Positions 35,001-44,819 of a stretch of 64,000 nucleotides of DNA are shown piece after piece; within the stretch, counting starts at the first letter, position 1; every line of letters begins with the position of its first letter. Under the pieces are notes generated by a model. The model ran no database searches, had not been told where the DNA came from, and worked only from the letters and a program-made list of their open reading frames with translations. This stretch comes from Myxocyprinus asiaticus (taxonomy: Eukaryota > Chordata > Actinopteri > Cypriniformes > Catostomidae): contig NC_059374.1 in assembly GCF_019703515.2 (NCBI RefSeq), positions 19,761,095 through 19,825,094 on the forward strand, in the 5' to 3' direction. Both the position numbers and the translations under genes were made by a program.

Positions 35001-35874
35001 ATAAAAGTTTAAAGCTGTTACCATCGGAGCGCACTGTTTTGATGCAGCGATGCAGTCTTGTTTTCTGACATCAAACAAAGAATGCAAAAACTAGTCAGTC
35101 TACTCGAGCCTTCTCCCATTCCATCCGTCACTCATTCTAACCACTTCCAGTGCTGGGAAAGTGGAAAGGCTAGGTTTTTAGAACCTTCTGTTCTTGAGGA
35201 ACTCAGAATCCCATGCTGCATTGCAATGTAAACAATATGGTGGTGCGCATAGCTGGTAATCGCGCCTGCGATCGCATCTTATCTAATGTAAGTGTTAGGT
35301 ACGATTTTTTTTAATTACAGCGCTCATAGAACTCACGCTGGATGATCCGTCAGTGCAGGAGAAACTCAGGTGCGAAATGGTTAATGATTTGTTTATGAAT
35401 CAGACTGATCCCATTCTTGATTTAACTCATTGACTCGGTTGCAGAAGTTAACAGCCCACTAGAGGGAATGATTATCAGTGAATAACGACTTACATTTCGG
35501 TCTGTTCCTCACATGGCTTGAATGGCATCAGAAGATTTGGAATATAGCACACCAGATCGACAATTCACCATTTGTGTTTCATGGAAGAAAGAGTCAGAAT
35601 ACAGGTTTAGAATGACATGAGGTTGAGTAAATAATGACAGAATTTAAATTTTGGGTGAACTATTCTTTTAATGTAATATTTGTACCATATTTTTTGTATT
35701 TTCTATGCAGGGCTCAGTGCGCTGCAGTGTGCAGCAGTAGCGCTTAACCACACGGTGCGAGAACTGGAGCTATGCAGGTCTGCAGGCCAGGTCCGGCTGC
35801 ATACCCTTCGCAAGGAACAGATGATGGAAACACTGGAGTGCCTTCTTCAGATGGAGAGCCATTTACACGCTTTG
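22930..35874 (+). CDS. nfkbiz/nfkbid-like: Atypical nuclear IkB (NFKBIZ/NFKBID type) with OCA-like motif
   Basis: This is the overall span of the firmly supported coding exons. Nuclear IkBs bind NF-kB p50 and, for IkB-zeta, co-activate secondary-response inflammatory genes. Exon 2 has YLGVRVKMPVRDMLKNIR, the OCA motif shared by IkB-zeta and POU2AF1. A serine/tyrosine-rich middle follows. The ankyrin part starts at IDNNGRILLHRMVEDGKRAL and includes GKTPLHLAAQRNQHFMVADL, GADVNEKDRYGKTCLHLSA and NGLSALQCAAVALNHTV. Splice sites are GT-AG and the phases of the last five exons join exactly, giving about 434 residues without the tentative first exon. The last ankyrin repeats are not seen. The OCA motif favours zeta; the ALN/LC spacing in the last exon also recalls delta, so the paralogue is left open. 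An intron of 9.2 kb is filled by nested transposons. Confidence 0.88.
23157..23178 (+). CDS. nfkbiz/nfkbid-like: IkB-like gene micro-exon 3 (22 nt)
   Basis: A polypyrimidine tract with TTTAG at 23152-23156 and a GTAAGG donor at 23179 bracket 22 nt (GKSKASI plus one base). It is short but has good signals and fits the phase. Confidence 0.65.
23262..23307 (+). CDS. nfkbiz/nfkbid-like: IkB-like gene exon 4, short
   Basis: A CTCACAG acceptor and a CTG|GTGAGT donor bound about 46 nt encoding a Lys/Trp-containing peptide. The exact phase across its left edge should be checked against a transcript. Confidence 0.6.
23404..24020 (+). CDS. nfkbiz/nfkbid-like: IkB-like gene large exon 5 (activation-type region)
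   Basis: The acceptor TTTTATAG precedes AAGAAACGGC and the donor is AAT|GTGAGT at 24021. The first residues KKRQTKSLEELAIIVEVLEE are strongly coding-like. The rest is rich in Ser, Tyr, Pro and acidic residues and has no globular domain, like the transactivating middle of IkB-zeta. The exon ends at LLAIDNNGR, entering the first ankyrin repeat. Confidence 0.88.
24706..25088. mobile_element. Small TIR element in intron 5
   Basis: The left end TATATTTACATGCACTTTAA is mirrored by TTAAAATGGCACATGTAAACG on the right. About 380 bp, no coding capacity. It directly abuts the next element. Confidence 0.5.
25089..25655 (+). mobile_element. Tc1-like MITE in intron 5
   Basis: A TA is followed by CACTCACTGAG and GGAACAC on the left. 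The right end reads inversely GTTCCTAATAAAGTGTTAAGTGAG. The interior contains a decayed transposase start (GATTTAGAACGTGGCATGATTGTTGG corresponds to a Tc1 N-terminus). A second copy in opposite orientation lies at 61861-62331. Length is 567 bp against about 1.3-1.6 kb for autonomous elements. Confidence 0.7.
25704..25809 (+). CDS. nfkbiz/nfkbid-like: IkB-like gene exon 6 (ankyrin 1)
   Basis: The acceptor TTCACAG and donor AAG|GTGACG bound 106 nt. The peptide LLHRMVEDGKRALVYVIARR followed by MAALTKLDMTDSEGK aligns with the first ankyrin repeat of IkB-zeta (RRALSYVLARKMNALHMLDI in the human protein). Confidence 0.92.
25894..26040 (+). CDS. nfkbiz/nfkbid-like: IkB-like gene exon 7 (ankyrin 2-3)
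   Basis: A 49-codon phase-0 exon between TTCTAG and GAG|GTAAAA. It encodes TPLHLAAQRNQHFMVADLLS and GADVNEKDRYGKTCLHLSAE, two textbook ankyrin repeats with TPLHLA and the G-A-D-V-N turn. Confidence 0.94.
26104..26395. mobile_element. Short degenerate TTAA-type palindromic MITE
   Basis: The left side AAAGGGATAGTTC..TTACTTACTCTCAT and the right side GAAAGAAAGTCAT..GACACGAGGGTGACAAAATTATGA match the arms of the family at 7809-8506. It is about 290 bp and lies in intron 7. The terminal TTAA is eroded on both sides. Confidence 0.6.
26446..26506 (+). CDS. nfkbiz/nfkbid-like: IkB-like gene exon 8 (ankyrin 3-4 junction)
   Basis: Acceptor TTGACAG, donor AACG|GTATGT. It encodes VLKGFMRNGIFINLEERDAN plus one base that completes Gly with the exon at 35711. 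INLEERD matches VDLEA.. in the family, just before the next ankyrin repeat. Confidence 0.92.
27325..31100 (-). pseudogene. L1 ORF2: APE endonuclease, reverse transcriptase, C-terminal domain
   Basis: From the ATG at 31100, the endonuclease shows LSTWNVNGLG, FLQETHL, NIYAPN and GGDFN. Around 30463 a T-run on the minus strand causes a frameshift. The linker ends with ALPTGKAPGPDGF, and a second frameshift lies near 29650. The RT shows SYRPISLI, DQVGFIRGR, SLDAEKTFD and GTRQGCPLSPLLF. The catalytic box reads LYADILLF, so the second Asp of the usual YADD is missing. A TGA at 28816-28818 interrupts the frame just before the thumb. The C-terminal part (28794-27325) is open for nearly 490 codons and includes the CWRCQSEDGDITHVFWGC cysteine motif. 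The protein nicks DNA and primes reverse transcription in active relatives; this copy cannot. Confidence 0.92.
31988..32833 (-). pseudogene. L1 ORF1 (nucleic-acid chaperone), frameshifted
   Basis: The start codon is at 32833 (MAKKSKSSGSGDIKRHL). The coiled-coil-like segment LSNMSVMLTKVLADLEDLV follows, then the frame is lost near 32630. The RRM/C-terminal part resumes at 32401 with LEIERAHRVPA, RSILARFLRSSDKDLVLHQA and FPDFANSTREKRDRFKECKK, hallmarks of the transposase_22-type ORF1 of fish L1 elements. ORF1p binds the element RNA as a trimer. Confidence 0.82.
34540..35671. mobile_element. TTAA-type palindromic element with long interior
   Basis: The arm near 34595-34690 (AATCCAAGTCTTCTGGAG..GAGGAACAGATCGATATTTA..GTTATTCACT) is the inverse of 35478-35570 (AGTGAATAACGACTTACATTT..TGTTCCTC..CAGAAGATTTGGAATA). 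The right end runs into the standard GGGTGAACTATTCTTTTAA at 35671. The interior of about 0.8 kb is non-coding and GC-richer. It lies in the long intron, just upstream of the last firm exon. Confidence 0.6.
35711..35874 (+). CDS. nfkbiz/nfkbid-like: IkB-like gene last firm exon (ankyrin 4)
   Basis: The acceptor TTCTATGCAG is perfect and the exon opens in the phase set by exon 8. It encodes GLSALQCAAVALNHTVRELE, then RLHTLRKEQMMETLECLLQM, equivalent to the repeat ending in KCLIQM in human IkB-zeta. A GTGAGA donor follows at 35875 in phase 0; reading through it gives a stop after five more codons. Whichever end is used, the two or three ankyrin repeats that normally follow are absent. Confidence 0.9.
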
Positions 35875-35974
35875 GTGAGATTGATAGATTAACATGCCAC
35901 AGCGGTATGTCTGACCTAACATGAATCACTTTAATAAGAGTCGATATTATCTCTTTTTTCCCATGTACGATCAG

Positions 35975-36016
35975 GGGCACCTCAATGCGAATAAAAGAGG
36001 TGTGGAAGACATGTGA
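35975..36016 (+). CDS. nfkbiz/nfkbid-like: Tentative short terminal exon of the IkB-like gene
   Basis: A pyrimidine-rich tract and GATCAG precede GGGCACCTC, in phase 0 with the previous exon. It would add GHLNANKRGVEDM and stop. There is no similarity to an ankyrin repeat, so it may be an alternative end or not an exon at all. Confidence 0.25.
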   Translation, partial: GHLNANKRGVEDM

Positions 36017-36705
36017 ACAAGCAGCCTCCTTTCAGTCAGATTAAATTGAGGTATGAGGTGCAAGGTGTGTGTTCTTGTCTTAAATCTTAGATGATGACTG
36101 ATGCGCCATAAGGTATATAGAGTGTTTGAAGTAGTGTTAAAACTGATGCTCAGCCATAGCTCTCCAACTGGTTTTTATTGAATTGTTTGTCCTGTTTTTC
36201 AGGCTATCAACAACATGACTTACAGTTGGTTTGGTTACCTAAGCTGCTGCTTCTAGCAAGTAATTTGTCTGCCAAGCAAAGCAGAGTTGTTTTAACTGAC
36301 GGTAAATGTTTTTGAGTTAATACAAGCTTTAACCTACCATTGAAAGCAAGATATACAAATCTATTTTAGGAATCAGTTATTTTTGTTTTGTTTTGGGGTT
36401 TTTTATAATATGTATATGTCATGGTAAAGCTATGTATTATGCAACCGTAGGTTTTGTTCAGTGTTCAGGGGTAAGGCATGGTGTATCACTGCACAAAAAC
36501 ACAATGGTTGCCTGTTAGCTGGTTTCTGTGAAACTTCCACTGTTTGCTACGGTTGAGTAGCAAATACTTAAGAATTTGGAATAAATAATGTGGTATGACC
36601 TATGAGTCTGTTAAACACCACATTAGATTCTATTTGCTCCAAGAGCAAATAGTTTTGATATTGAGGACACTGGCATGGTTATGTATACCTAGATGTTTCT
36701 TTTTA

Positions 36706-37640
36706 AATGGAGTTCACCCAAAAATGAAAATTTTGCCATCATTTACTCACCATCATGTAATTCCAAACCCATATTAATTTTGTTACTTTTGCGAAACACA
36801 AAAGGAGAAATTTTAATGAATATCCCAGTCAATTGTTTTGTAATACAATTGCAGTTCATAGTGATTAAAAAAAAAAAAAAAAAAAAAGGCTTAAAAAGGA
36901 CCGAAATTGTCATAAAAATTAGTCATACAACTCATGCATCATATTCCAAGTCTTCAGAAGACATATGATAGGTTTCGGTGGAAACAACCCTTTTTTTAAA
37001 GATACATTCAGGATTTTTCATTTATGTCGTGGTGGTCAGTATTACAATTGCCTTGGTCTTACACTGACACCTAGAGGCCTGGATGCTGCATCATTCAAAT
37101 GCAATAGTTTTCAGTAACCGATGCAATTGTAAACCATCACTACTCACAGTCAGCTATGATTCATTTAATTCATGAGTGAAAGTTTTCAATAACAGGGCAG
37201 TTACTGAGATTAAGTGAGTAGTATTCAGATGGTTATGTGATCCTAATATAGCCACCCCCATGAGGGGACCCCCTCCATGTAGAATAAACAGCTTTTATAA
37301 GGTCGCTGATATGACTGGAGTCTTCATCTCAATTCACCTCTTAATTTTTCTGTGAAAATCTTGATGTCTGTTGCGTGCTCTGTTGCACGCTGTTGAGCGC
37401 TAAGGGAAGCTTGTTCCCATATGTGCATGCGACAACTTCTGTTGTTTAGTGCTAAAACCAATGCAAGTTCTCTGATGAACACACAACGGACGTAAAGATT
37501 TTTACTGAACAATGACTTGTTCAGTAAAAATGAGTTGTCTCACCAAAACCTATCATATGGCTTCAGTAGCCTTGGAATATTACGCACAAGTTGCATGGAC
37601 TACTTTTAATTATACTTTTGGGTACTTTTTTAAGCTTTAA
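36706..37640. mobile_element. TTAA-type palindromic MITE with internal insertion
   Basis: The left arm GAGTTCACCCAAAAATGAAA (36710) continues to ATATTCCAAGTCTTCAGAAG and CATATGATAGGTTTCGG (36950-36980). The inverse arm CCAAAACCTATCATATGGCTTC..CCTTGGAATATTA is at 37541-37580. Between the arms lie about 500 bp that include the repeat at 37205-37335. The outer right end is eroded. Confidence 0.5.
37205..37335 (+). repeat. Dispersed repeat shared with 57515-57655
   Basis: CTCCATGTA(G/A)AATAAACAGCTTTTATAAGGT followed by CTGGAGTCTTCATCTCA occurs in both places. The AATAAA signal in the middle suggests an LTR or retroelement 3' end, but no partner LTR was identified. Confidence 0.5.
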
Positions 37641-37795
37641 AGTGAGGCACTGTCAGTGGCGGCTCATCAGAGGAGGCAAGGGAAGCTGAGCCTCCTCAAA
37701 AATTTATTCAAAATGAATGTAACAACAAAAGTGATCCAATAATCAGTTGTTTTAATCAATTTGCCTACTAAATGTACTAACTCAGATGCCTTTGA

Positions 37796-37797
<2 letters not shown>

Positions 37798-37866
<69 letters not shown>

Positions 37867-37870
37867 TTCT
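37798..37870. repeat. (TA)n microsatellite with T tract
   Basis: About 30 TA dinucleotides, immediately followed by a T run. Confidence 0.95.
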
Positions 37871-39639
37871 TTCGTGTACAGTTACCCAGGTGTTTTAATC
37901 ACTGTATGAATCAGTATGAATTCCAGAGAAGGCTGACAGCATAAAGCCTCCTGTCATTAGTAAACTGTCCAATAAATATGGATAGTCAAAATGACACAAC
38001 ATCATCCGTTTCCATCAAAAATGTGGCCAAAAAAGGCAAAATGGAGGCAAAATGAAATTTGCCTTCTTCCATATGGCCTCTTCAACTCGGGGGCATTTGT
38101 GGGCTTTTTTTTTTAAATGTATATATTTATTTTTCAGAACCCCCTTAATAAAAAAAGAAAATTACTCAAATTATTCATAATTAATATTATACAGTATATG
38201 TTTACAATCTTATTAAATCGTTTTTTTTTTTTTTTTTTTTTTTGTCTGAGATTTGTAAGCATGCAATTCTGGTTCTGTTCACTCCATCTCCCTCCAAAAG
38301 TCTTATTTTATTCCACTAGATGGCAGCAAGTACTAGAATAAATAATTTTTCCTCTCTAACCTTCCAAGAATATCTCGGCCTCTGAGTGGACTAGAAGCTC
38401 AGTCTGGATGTCATTAGAAAGCTGAGATCCCCCCATTTGCGTTGGGGTATAACATTTTATCATCAATAGGCGATAACATATATTTCTGATTATTTGTTTA
38501 TCATGCTATTCATGCTGGACTGCATGTTTTGTTCTGGACATCTAAGATATAACATTGGATTATTCACACAAGCAAGCTCACAGACAAGTAAAATAATGAC
38601 TCATTTTTAGAAAACTGCCTAAGGGAAAAGAAGATAAAATGTTTTTAGCTATTTGGGGCTTACAACAGCAGTGATCGGCGCATAAAAGAGACATTTGTAT
38701 TTGATGTCTTACAGAAATCATATTTCATTTTGTGATTCTTTTGAAAATCTTTCAAAATGTGGTATTAGGGCAGCAAAATAAGTTGCATTCCTTAGAATGA
38801 GAGCTTTCATTTAATATATAATTTGTCTATTTAAGTGCTATTTGAAAGACTTTTATATTCATATTAATATTTCTACCAAATGACCTCTAGGTGACGCTGA
38901 TTTGCAGTGTGAATGTTTTCAGGCCTTATTTTGTTATTTTGTGTAACATAAATGCAGAATTCGTGGTTATCTATGAAAAGTTACTCCATATGCTTGACTT
39001 TTGGCGCCCTCTTTTGGACACGCCGGCAGGTCCGCAGAGTTTAAAAGGTTTTTAATGCATCATCAAGCCTGCTTGTAGTTGCTTGTAGAGAAACTTTCTA
39101 AATTTGCCAAAATACTGATAAAATAAATATTATTGGAGGATTTAAAACACGTAAAAGACCAAACGACAGGATCGTATATAAATTCGACTCAATGAAGAAG
39201 TGGAGGATAGAGTTCCTCTACACATACTGTACTGTATTAGGTGAGTAGATGTACTTAGGAATTGAGCCCTCCATTCATTTCTAAATGTTTGTATTAATCG
39301 TAGTCTGTAGATGGTGCTGCGTGATTTGTTCCGCTTGTGTACTATATAGACAAGTGTTGGGTTGGTGATTGGAAAGATTATAACACATAGGAAGTTAACA
39401 AGACTATTTAAAAAAATAGAGAGGAGAATAGAGAGAGGAGATCATCTGTGTATGGGAGAATAACTACCAGCAGAAACATAAAGGCTAATAAAACATGAAA
39501 TTTAAATCCACTGCAATCTTTTTATTGGTTTGATCTTTCAGTACTGATTTACATATTTGCCTCCACGGAAAATTCCCTCAAGGGCTGCTTCTGGGCACTG
39601 TCAGTGCCATTGTATTGAGGAGACGCACATTCATTAAAT

Positions 39640-39748
39640 GTTCTCCTTTTGTGGTCTGCATAAAAGAGAAAGTCATACAGGTTTAGAAAGGCATGAGGGT
39701 GAGTAAATTATGAGAGAAATTTCATTTTTGAGTGAACTATTCCTTTAA
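39640..39748. mobile_element. Single right arm of a TTAA-type MITE
   Basis: GAAAGTCATACAGGTTTAGAA..GGGTGAGTAAATTATGAGAG..GAGTGAACTATTCCTTTAA matches the right arms at 8440-8506 and 52440-52520. No left arm is recognisable. Confidence 0.6.
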
Positions 39749-42028
39749 TAGTAATAGCATTTACAACAATACATATACAGTAAACGTGTGTACTGGTGGT
39801 ATTCTCCTTTTTTTTTTCTTTTTTTTTTTTTGCAAAGTTGCAAGTTGTGTTGAATTCCGAAATGTCGCACTTGTTTACTCGTTTTTGTTACATAAAAAAG
39901 AAGCATTTATTTATAACGCTTGTAGTGCTTGGGGAGAAGATCTTAAAAAAAAAAAAAAAAACCTTCTAATGAACTTCTACAAATACTGTTAACGTTTAGT
40001 AGCATGTATATTTCTTAATGTTGCCTGTATTTTGTAATAATGATGAGTCATGACTGTGACCCTGATTTAATCTTCTCTTAATAGTGCCTTCCTTTCAGAC
40101 ACAATGAAACATATTTGTTTTGTGCATTGGGGATATAAGGTGCTTCACACAATATTTTTTTGTAATAGTTAATAATATTCTTTAGAATATCCCAAATATG
40201 ATTTTTTGTGATTGTTCTCATTTCTGTTCCACTATTTTTACATAATTAAGGCAATGGGCATGTAACAAAGTTAATGTTACACAGGCATAGAGAGGGTAAA
40301 CATATATCATGCATAGGAAATGGGAATAGGTGTATGTATATGACATATTTAGACCTTAATTTACAGTTTATTCTAAGACAGCTTGAGCACACTGATTATT
40401 TGTTGTGTATTTTTCTAAAATGGTGTGTATATACTGGATACCTGTGCATGTTAAGAGGATCAGATTTAACGTATAGATTTATTTTTCTACAAGTAATTTT
40501 GTTAAATATTCATTTGTGAACATCTTGCTGAATTTCTTTAAACTAGAAATATAGATGTGTAGATGTATATATTTGTTTATACAGTATATAAGCATAAGGG
40601 TAATAGGTTTATATTGAACATGTAGTATTTTTAAACCAAGTATCTACAGTTTAAGCTTTTTTTTTTTCTTTTTTTTTTCGGTAAAGTTACTGTATTGATA
40701 AATAATGGAATTGACCTTTTGTGATTTGATAAATAACTGTAATGGTCAGAAATGTGTAAACCCTTACATTTAGACCTTCTGATACTCTATTGAACATTAA
40801 GCTATTTCTGGACTCTTGATTACAGTAAAAGATTGAAAGCTTTTTGTTATTTTTTGCTTATTTGCTTATTTGACATTGCTGAAGAGAGAATATTTTGATT
40901 ATTTTTGTCTTCAGTTCGTAATCAGTTATACTGCTTAGAGGTTCTAACAGTTTTATTTGGGTGATAATTAGGAAATTCGAGTGTTAGCTTTTCCTTGGAA
41001 ATAATTATTGAAAGTATAAGGACATTTTAAGTGCTACAGTTATTACTACTATATAAGCATCTGTTGTGCCATAGTAAATGAGGTGTCAAACACATCTGAT
41101 TATTATGTATAAGGTCACAAAATCTCGATGAAGGTGGACTGACTGTGTTTTATTAAAACAAGTGTTTGCAAACTATGGCTTGGTTTTGGCAATGGTGGTT
41201 ATCCTTCATCGTGGTTATATAAAACAGATCTTTGTACCACTGGCATCGGGTGCTATTTTTCCGTTACTCTGGGAAAGTGTAGTTTTCATAAAAGTTAAAT
41301 TATGTGGTTTTGGACTCCCATCAGTCATATTTTACGCAGTTCTGTGCCAGAGGCATTGGAAGGGCAGATTGTACAGATGAGATACCAGTGTAATTATCTT
41401 GTTTCTCTGTTGTGCTCAACCCTGTTTGAGAGAGATACTGTAAACAAAACAAAACAAAAAAAAAAAAACGTTTTGCTATGGTTGTGGACATATCCATTTC
41501 CTGTTACATATATATCTACATGGCTGTGGGACAAATAATAAAGCTTTTATGTTCAACTCATGCTGTCTGCATTATTTTGCATGTTAGTTTATAATAGTGA
41601 TTTCATATATTTGAATGGCAAGTCACTACTACTGATGACACTGGAGGTAGATAAGAATCAGTTCTCATGTAAAGCAGCCTGCTATTGAAAGATGGATGAT
41701 GTATAAAGGGTTTGTCTATTCATACAGGTATTTTACTAACAATTACAATCCCCTTGCATACTCATGTAAAGGCAGTCTGAAGTGATGCCATCTCTCTTGT
41801 CAAGCTGAGTTGCTCATTTAATTCTAAGCTAGATCAGCTAGAAGGTAAACAGACTGACAGTACTGCTGAGTGAAATGTGTGCAGCACCTTTGCCTCAAGG
41901 GCCACATGTTAACGTCTCTAAGCTTCTCACGCACATCCTTGTTTACTCAGGTATTCCCCAGCAGTGTGTCTTTAAAGACTTGCAGTCACATCACACTGCC
42001 TATTTAAAGGCTGAATGAATGAGTGTTC

Positions 42029-42095
42029 ATGAGTGGAAATAGAGAAAGAGTTGTGCAACAGCTGGATCACACCTGCTTTCTCTATTTCCACTCAT
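42029..42095. repeat. Perfect 20-bp inverted repeat (hairpin)
   Basis: ATGAGTGGAAATAGAGAAAG at 42029-42048 is exactly complementary to 42076-42095, separated by a 27-nt loop. It is not part of any repeat family seen in the window. Whether it is transcribed is unknown. Confidence 0.85.
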
Positions 42096-42326
42096 TCTGT
42101 ATGTCAAGACATTCCAGAAAGAAAGAAAAAAACAAATCACATGATTGCTTGTGTAATCAAATATTTACAAATTATGGTGAGTCCATGTTCTTCCACTATT
42201 TGTGGGAAACAAGCTATTAAAAAATTTGAACAAATGTATTCTTGTTTAGCTAATTTAGTAAATGTTCAAAGTTGCACAATCTATGAGACTGAGGCTATGA
42301 AAAGTGGTAACGTGTAACTGTTACCT

Positions 42327-44252
42327 TAAAGGAATATTCAGGGTTCAATACAAGTTAAGCTCAATCGACAGCATTTGTGGCATAATATTGACTGCCACAA
42401 AAATACATTTTCACCTGTCCCTTCCTTTTCTTTAAAAAAATCTAAATCTGGGTTACATTGAGGCACTTACAATGGAAGTGAATGGGGCCAATCCATAAAC
42501 GTTTAATTACTCACTGTTTCAAAAGTATTGACCTGTTTCAGTGACGTCACTTTTTCCCGCAGCCGCCATATTTGTGACCATCAGCGGGAGAAAGTAATGG
42601 CGGTCAATGGAAAAACACCCGTAAAGCAATATCAAGGAAAACATCAAAAAATAGCTTTTGGGGGGCCTGGGTAGCTCAGTGGTAAAAGACGCTGGCTACC
42701 ACCCCTGGAATTTGCTAGTTTGCTGAGTGATTCCAGCCAGGTCTCCTAAGCAACCAAATTGGCCCGGTTGCTAGGGAGGGTAGAGTCACATGGGGTAACC
42801 TCCTCATGGTCGCTATAATGTGGTTAGTTCTCGGTGGGGCGCGTGGTGTGTTGAGCGTGGATGCCGCGATGGATGGCGTGAAGCCTCCACACGTGCTATG
42901 TCTGTGGCAACGCACTCAACAAGCCATGTGAAAAGATGCGCGGGTTCGATGGTCTCAGACACGGAGGCAACTGGGATTCATCCTCCGCCACCCGGATTGA
43001 GGCGAATCACTACGCGACCACGAGGACTTAAAAGCACACTGGGAATTGGGCATTCCAAATTCGGTGAAAAAGAGGAACCCCCCCCCCAAAATAGCTTTTG
43101 ATCCATGCCAAGTCACAGGAAAGGTGTATTCAGATCTCAAGTCAGTTCAAATACTGCCAAATTTGACTTTCGCGGTCATTATAGTATATTATTTCCATGA
43201 TTGACCTCCGTACGCCGGCGAGTCTATTGTGTGACCGGCGAGTATACATGTCTACCAGTACAATACCGTAAACATCTCTCATTCAGAAGTTACAAATGTC
43301 TTTGTGTTGTTTTCAGCTCTGATTTGATCAAAATATTACAAAAAGTCTGTGATGATCCCGTCTATATGAATGTAAGAGCTGCTTTTAACCCATGAGCACG
43401 CATAAAGCAACCGAAGCATATTTGTGAAAAACTAACTTTAGTAGGCTATATACACATTAAATACGTAGGACTGTATATTGACATTTATTGTGCTTTTTTA
43501 TTTATTACAATGTGTTACAATTATGACACACCTTTATATAGTTATGAAAAACATCATCCTATAGCCTATGTGCATTTCAAGTTTAACTGTATCCGAATCG
43601 ATGACGTTATATATATATAACTGGCACGTGTACAGATAACTGACATGTCTGAATAAATGAGCAAAGACCCACAAGTGTATTATCCGTGTTCTTCCTCTTC
43701 ATCGCTGCTTGTCTTTGGCGAAATGAAGCCGTGTCACTTAAAAGATAAAGCTTTATTGAAAGAAAACGAATATTTTGGTTCTGGCAAGTAAACAGCAGTA
43801 TCACTTTATCAACATTTATTAATAGAAACAAAAATTTCGCCGACTGTTGCTGCATCCCACAGTGCAGCACATTGAAGGTAAACTGAATTTTGGTCACAAA
43901 CATGGCGGCGCGGTCATACAGTGAGGTCACATGAAACAGGTCAATAGATACAACTTTGTTGCCATAACGATGTAATGTCAACAAACCCTAAAATGACATA
44001 AAAAATATGATTTTAACAACTTTACAGCTCAAATAACACATGAGATTTAACAGAAGAATTCACACAAGTGCTTTTATAAAATTATAAACTTCACATTTCT
44101 GCCTTAAAACCCTCCAAAAATTGGCCCCATTCACTTCCATTGTAAGTGCCTCACTGTAACCTTTTTTTTTTTTTTTTTTGTGGTAATCAATATTATGCCA
44201 CAAATATTGTCAATTGAGCTTAACTTGTATTGAACCCGGAATATTCCTTTAA
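42327..44252. mobile_element. TTAA-flanked TIR element, with a SINE inserted
   Basis: The left end TTAAAGGAATATTCAGGGTT and the right end (inverse AACCCGGAATATTCCTTTAA) are mirrored for about 190 bp, including CACTTACAATGGAAGTGAAT. A second mirrored block (GACCTGTTTCAGTGACGTCAC near 42530; GTGAGGTCACATGAAACAGGTC near 43921) lies further inside. TTAA is present at both edges. No transposase was recognised; the SINE at 42660-43076 splits the left half. Confidence 0.65.
42660..43076 (+). mobile_element. tRNA-derived SINE
   Basis: The start GGCCTGGGTAGCTCAGTGGT resembles a tRNA A-box region. The body contains CTAAGCAACCAAATTGGCCC, GGTTGCTAGGGAGGGTAGAG and GTGTGGATGCCGCG-like segments that recur at 61000-61430. 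It is a retroposed pol III element and not a functional tRNA, because no cloverleaf can be drawn beyond the first half. Confidence 0.75.
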
Positions 44253-44819
44253 GGAACTATTTTTACCTGATCTAACCCTTAAAACATACCATTTGTGTAT
44301 GCATGTTGTATCAGTGATGTTAAATAATATTTTTGGCTTGAATATAACCAGATAATTTACCACATGAAGTGCATTTTTTTACATCAACTTTTTTTTTCAG
44401 TGTATAGTTGTCAAATAGGGAATTTGGACAAGCGCTATCTCAGTAGCTATAAGGTTTTGAGCCAAAAGTCCAATTACAAAAATGTGTGTGTTGGGTAAAC
44501 TGGTGAACACAATATAAAACGACACTATACATCTAGGCAAGTTTGTACATTTGAACCGAATGGTTGATGTTTTTAGGGCATGTGTATTTTTCATAAATGT
44601 CAGGTGGGGGCAAGTTGTCACGATTTAAAAATGTTATAAATGTATAAACAATGTTTTTATAATTTTATATTTTACCTTTTACATTTTTTTGTTTTTAATT
44701 TTTGTTGAAAATGGTTATATAGACTCTTTAATGGCAGGTTAAATTGTGACAACACCAAAAAGTGTAACAAAATGCCCTGCTGCTGAGGCATGTTATCACA
44801 AAAGGTCAATTTGTGTTCA

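Larger units (their letters stand above)
36017..42028. other. Gene-free region, possible distal 3' UTR plus repeats
   Basis: No coding exon was found. A single MITE arm, a disrupted MITE and microsatellites are listed separately. At 37644 a GTGGCGGCTCATCAGAGGAGG sequence looks like one transposon terminus. From about 40500 to 41540 the sequence resembles an AU-rich 3' UTR and ends with AATAAA at 41537-41542 followed by a GT-rich stretch; whether it belongs to the IkB-like gene is open. Confidence 0.4.

Noticed and set aside
36202..36256. Candidate further ankyrin exon (frame YQQHDLQLVWLPKLLLL)
   Set aside because: It has an acceptor-like TTTTTCAG but only a vague resemblance to the expected repeat, no donor and no correct phase.
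39192..39240. Possible first exon (MKKWRIEFLYTYCTVLG then GTGAGT)
   Set aside because: The TATA-like sequence is only about 15 bases from the ATG, no downstream exon is visible, and the region looks like old repeat DNA.
42660..42740. tRNA gene
   Set aside because: Has A-box-like sequence but no complete cloverleaf, and the same unit recurs at 61 kb with a SINE body.
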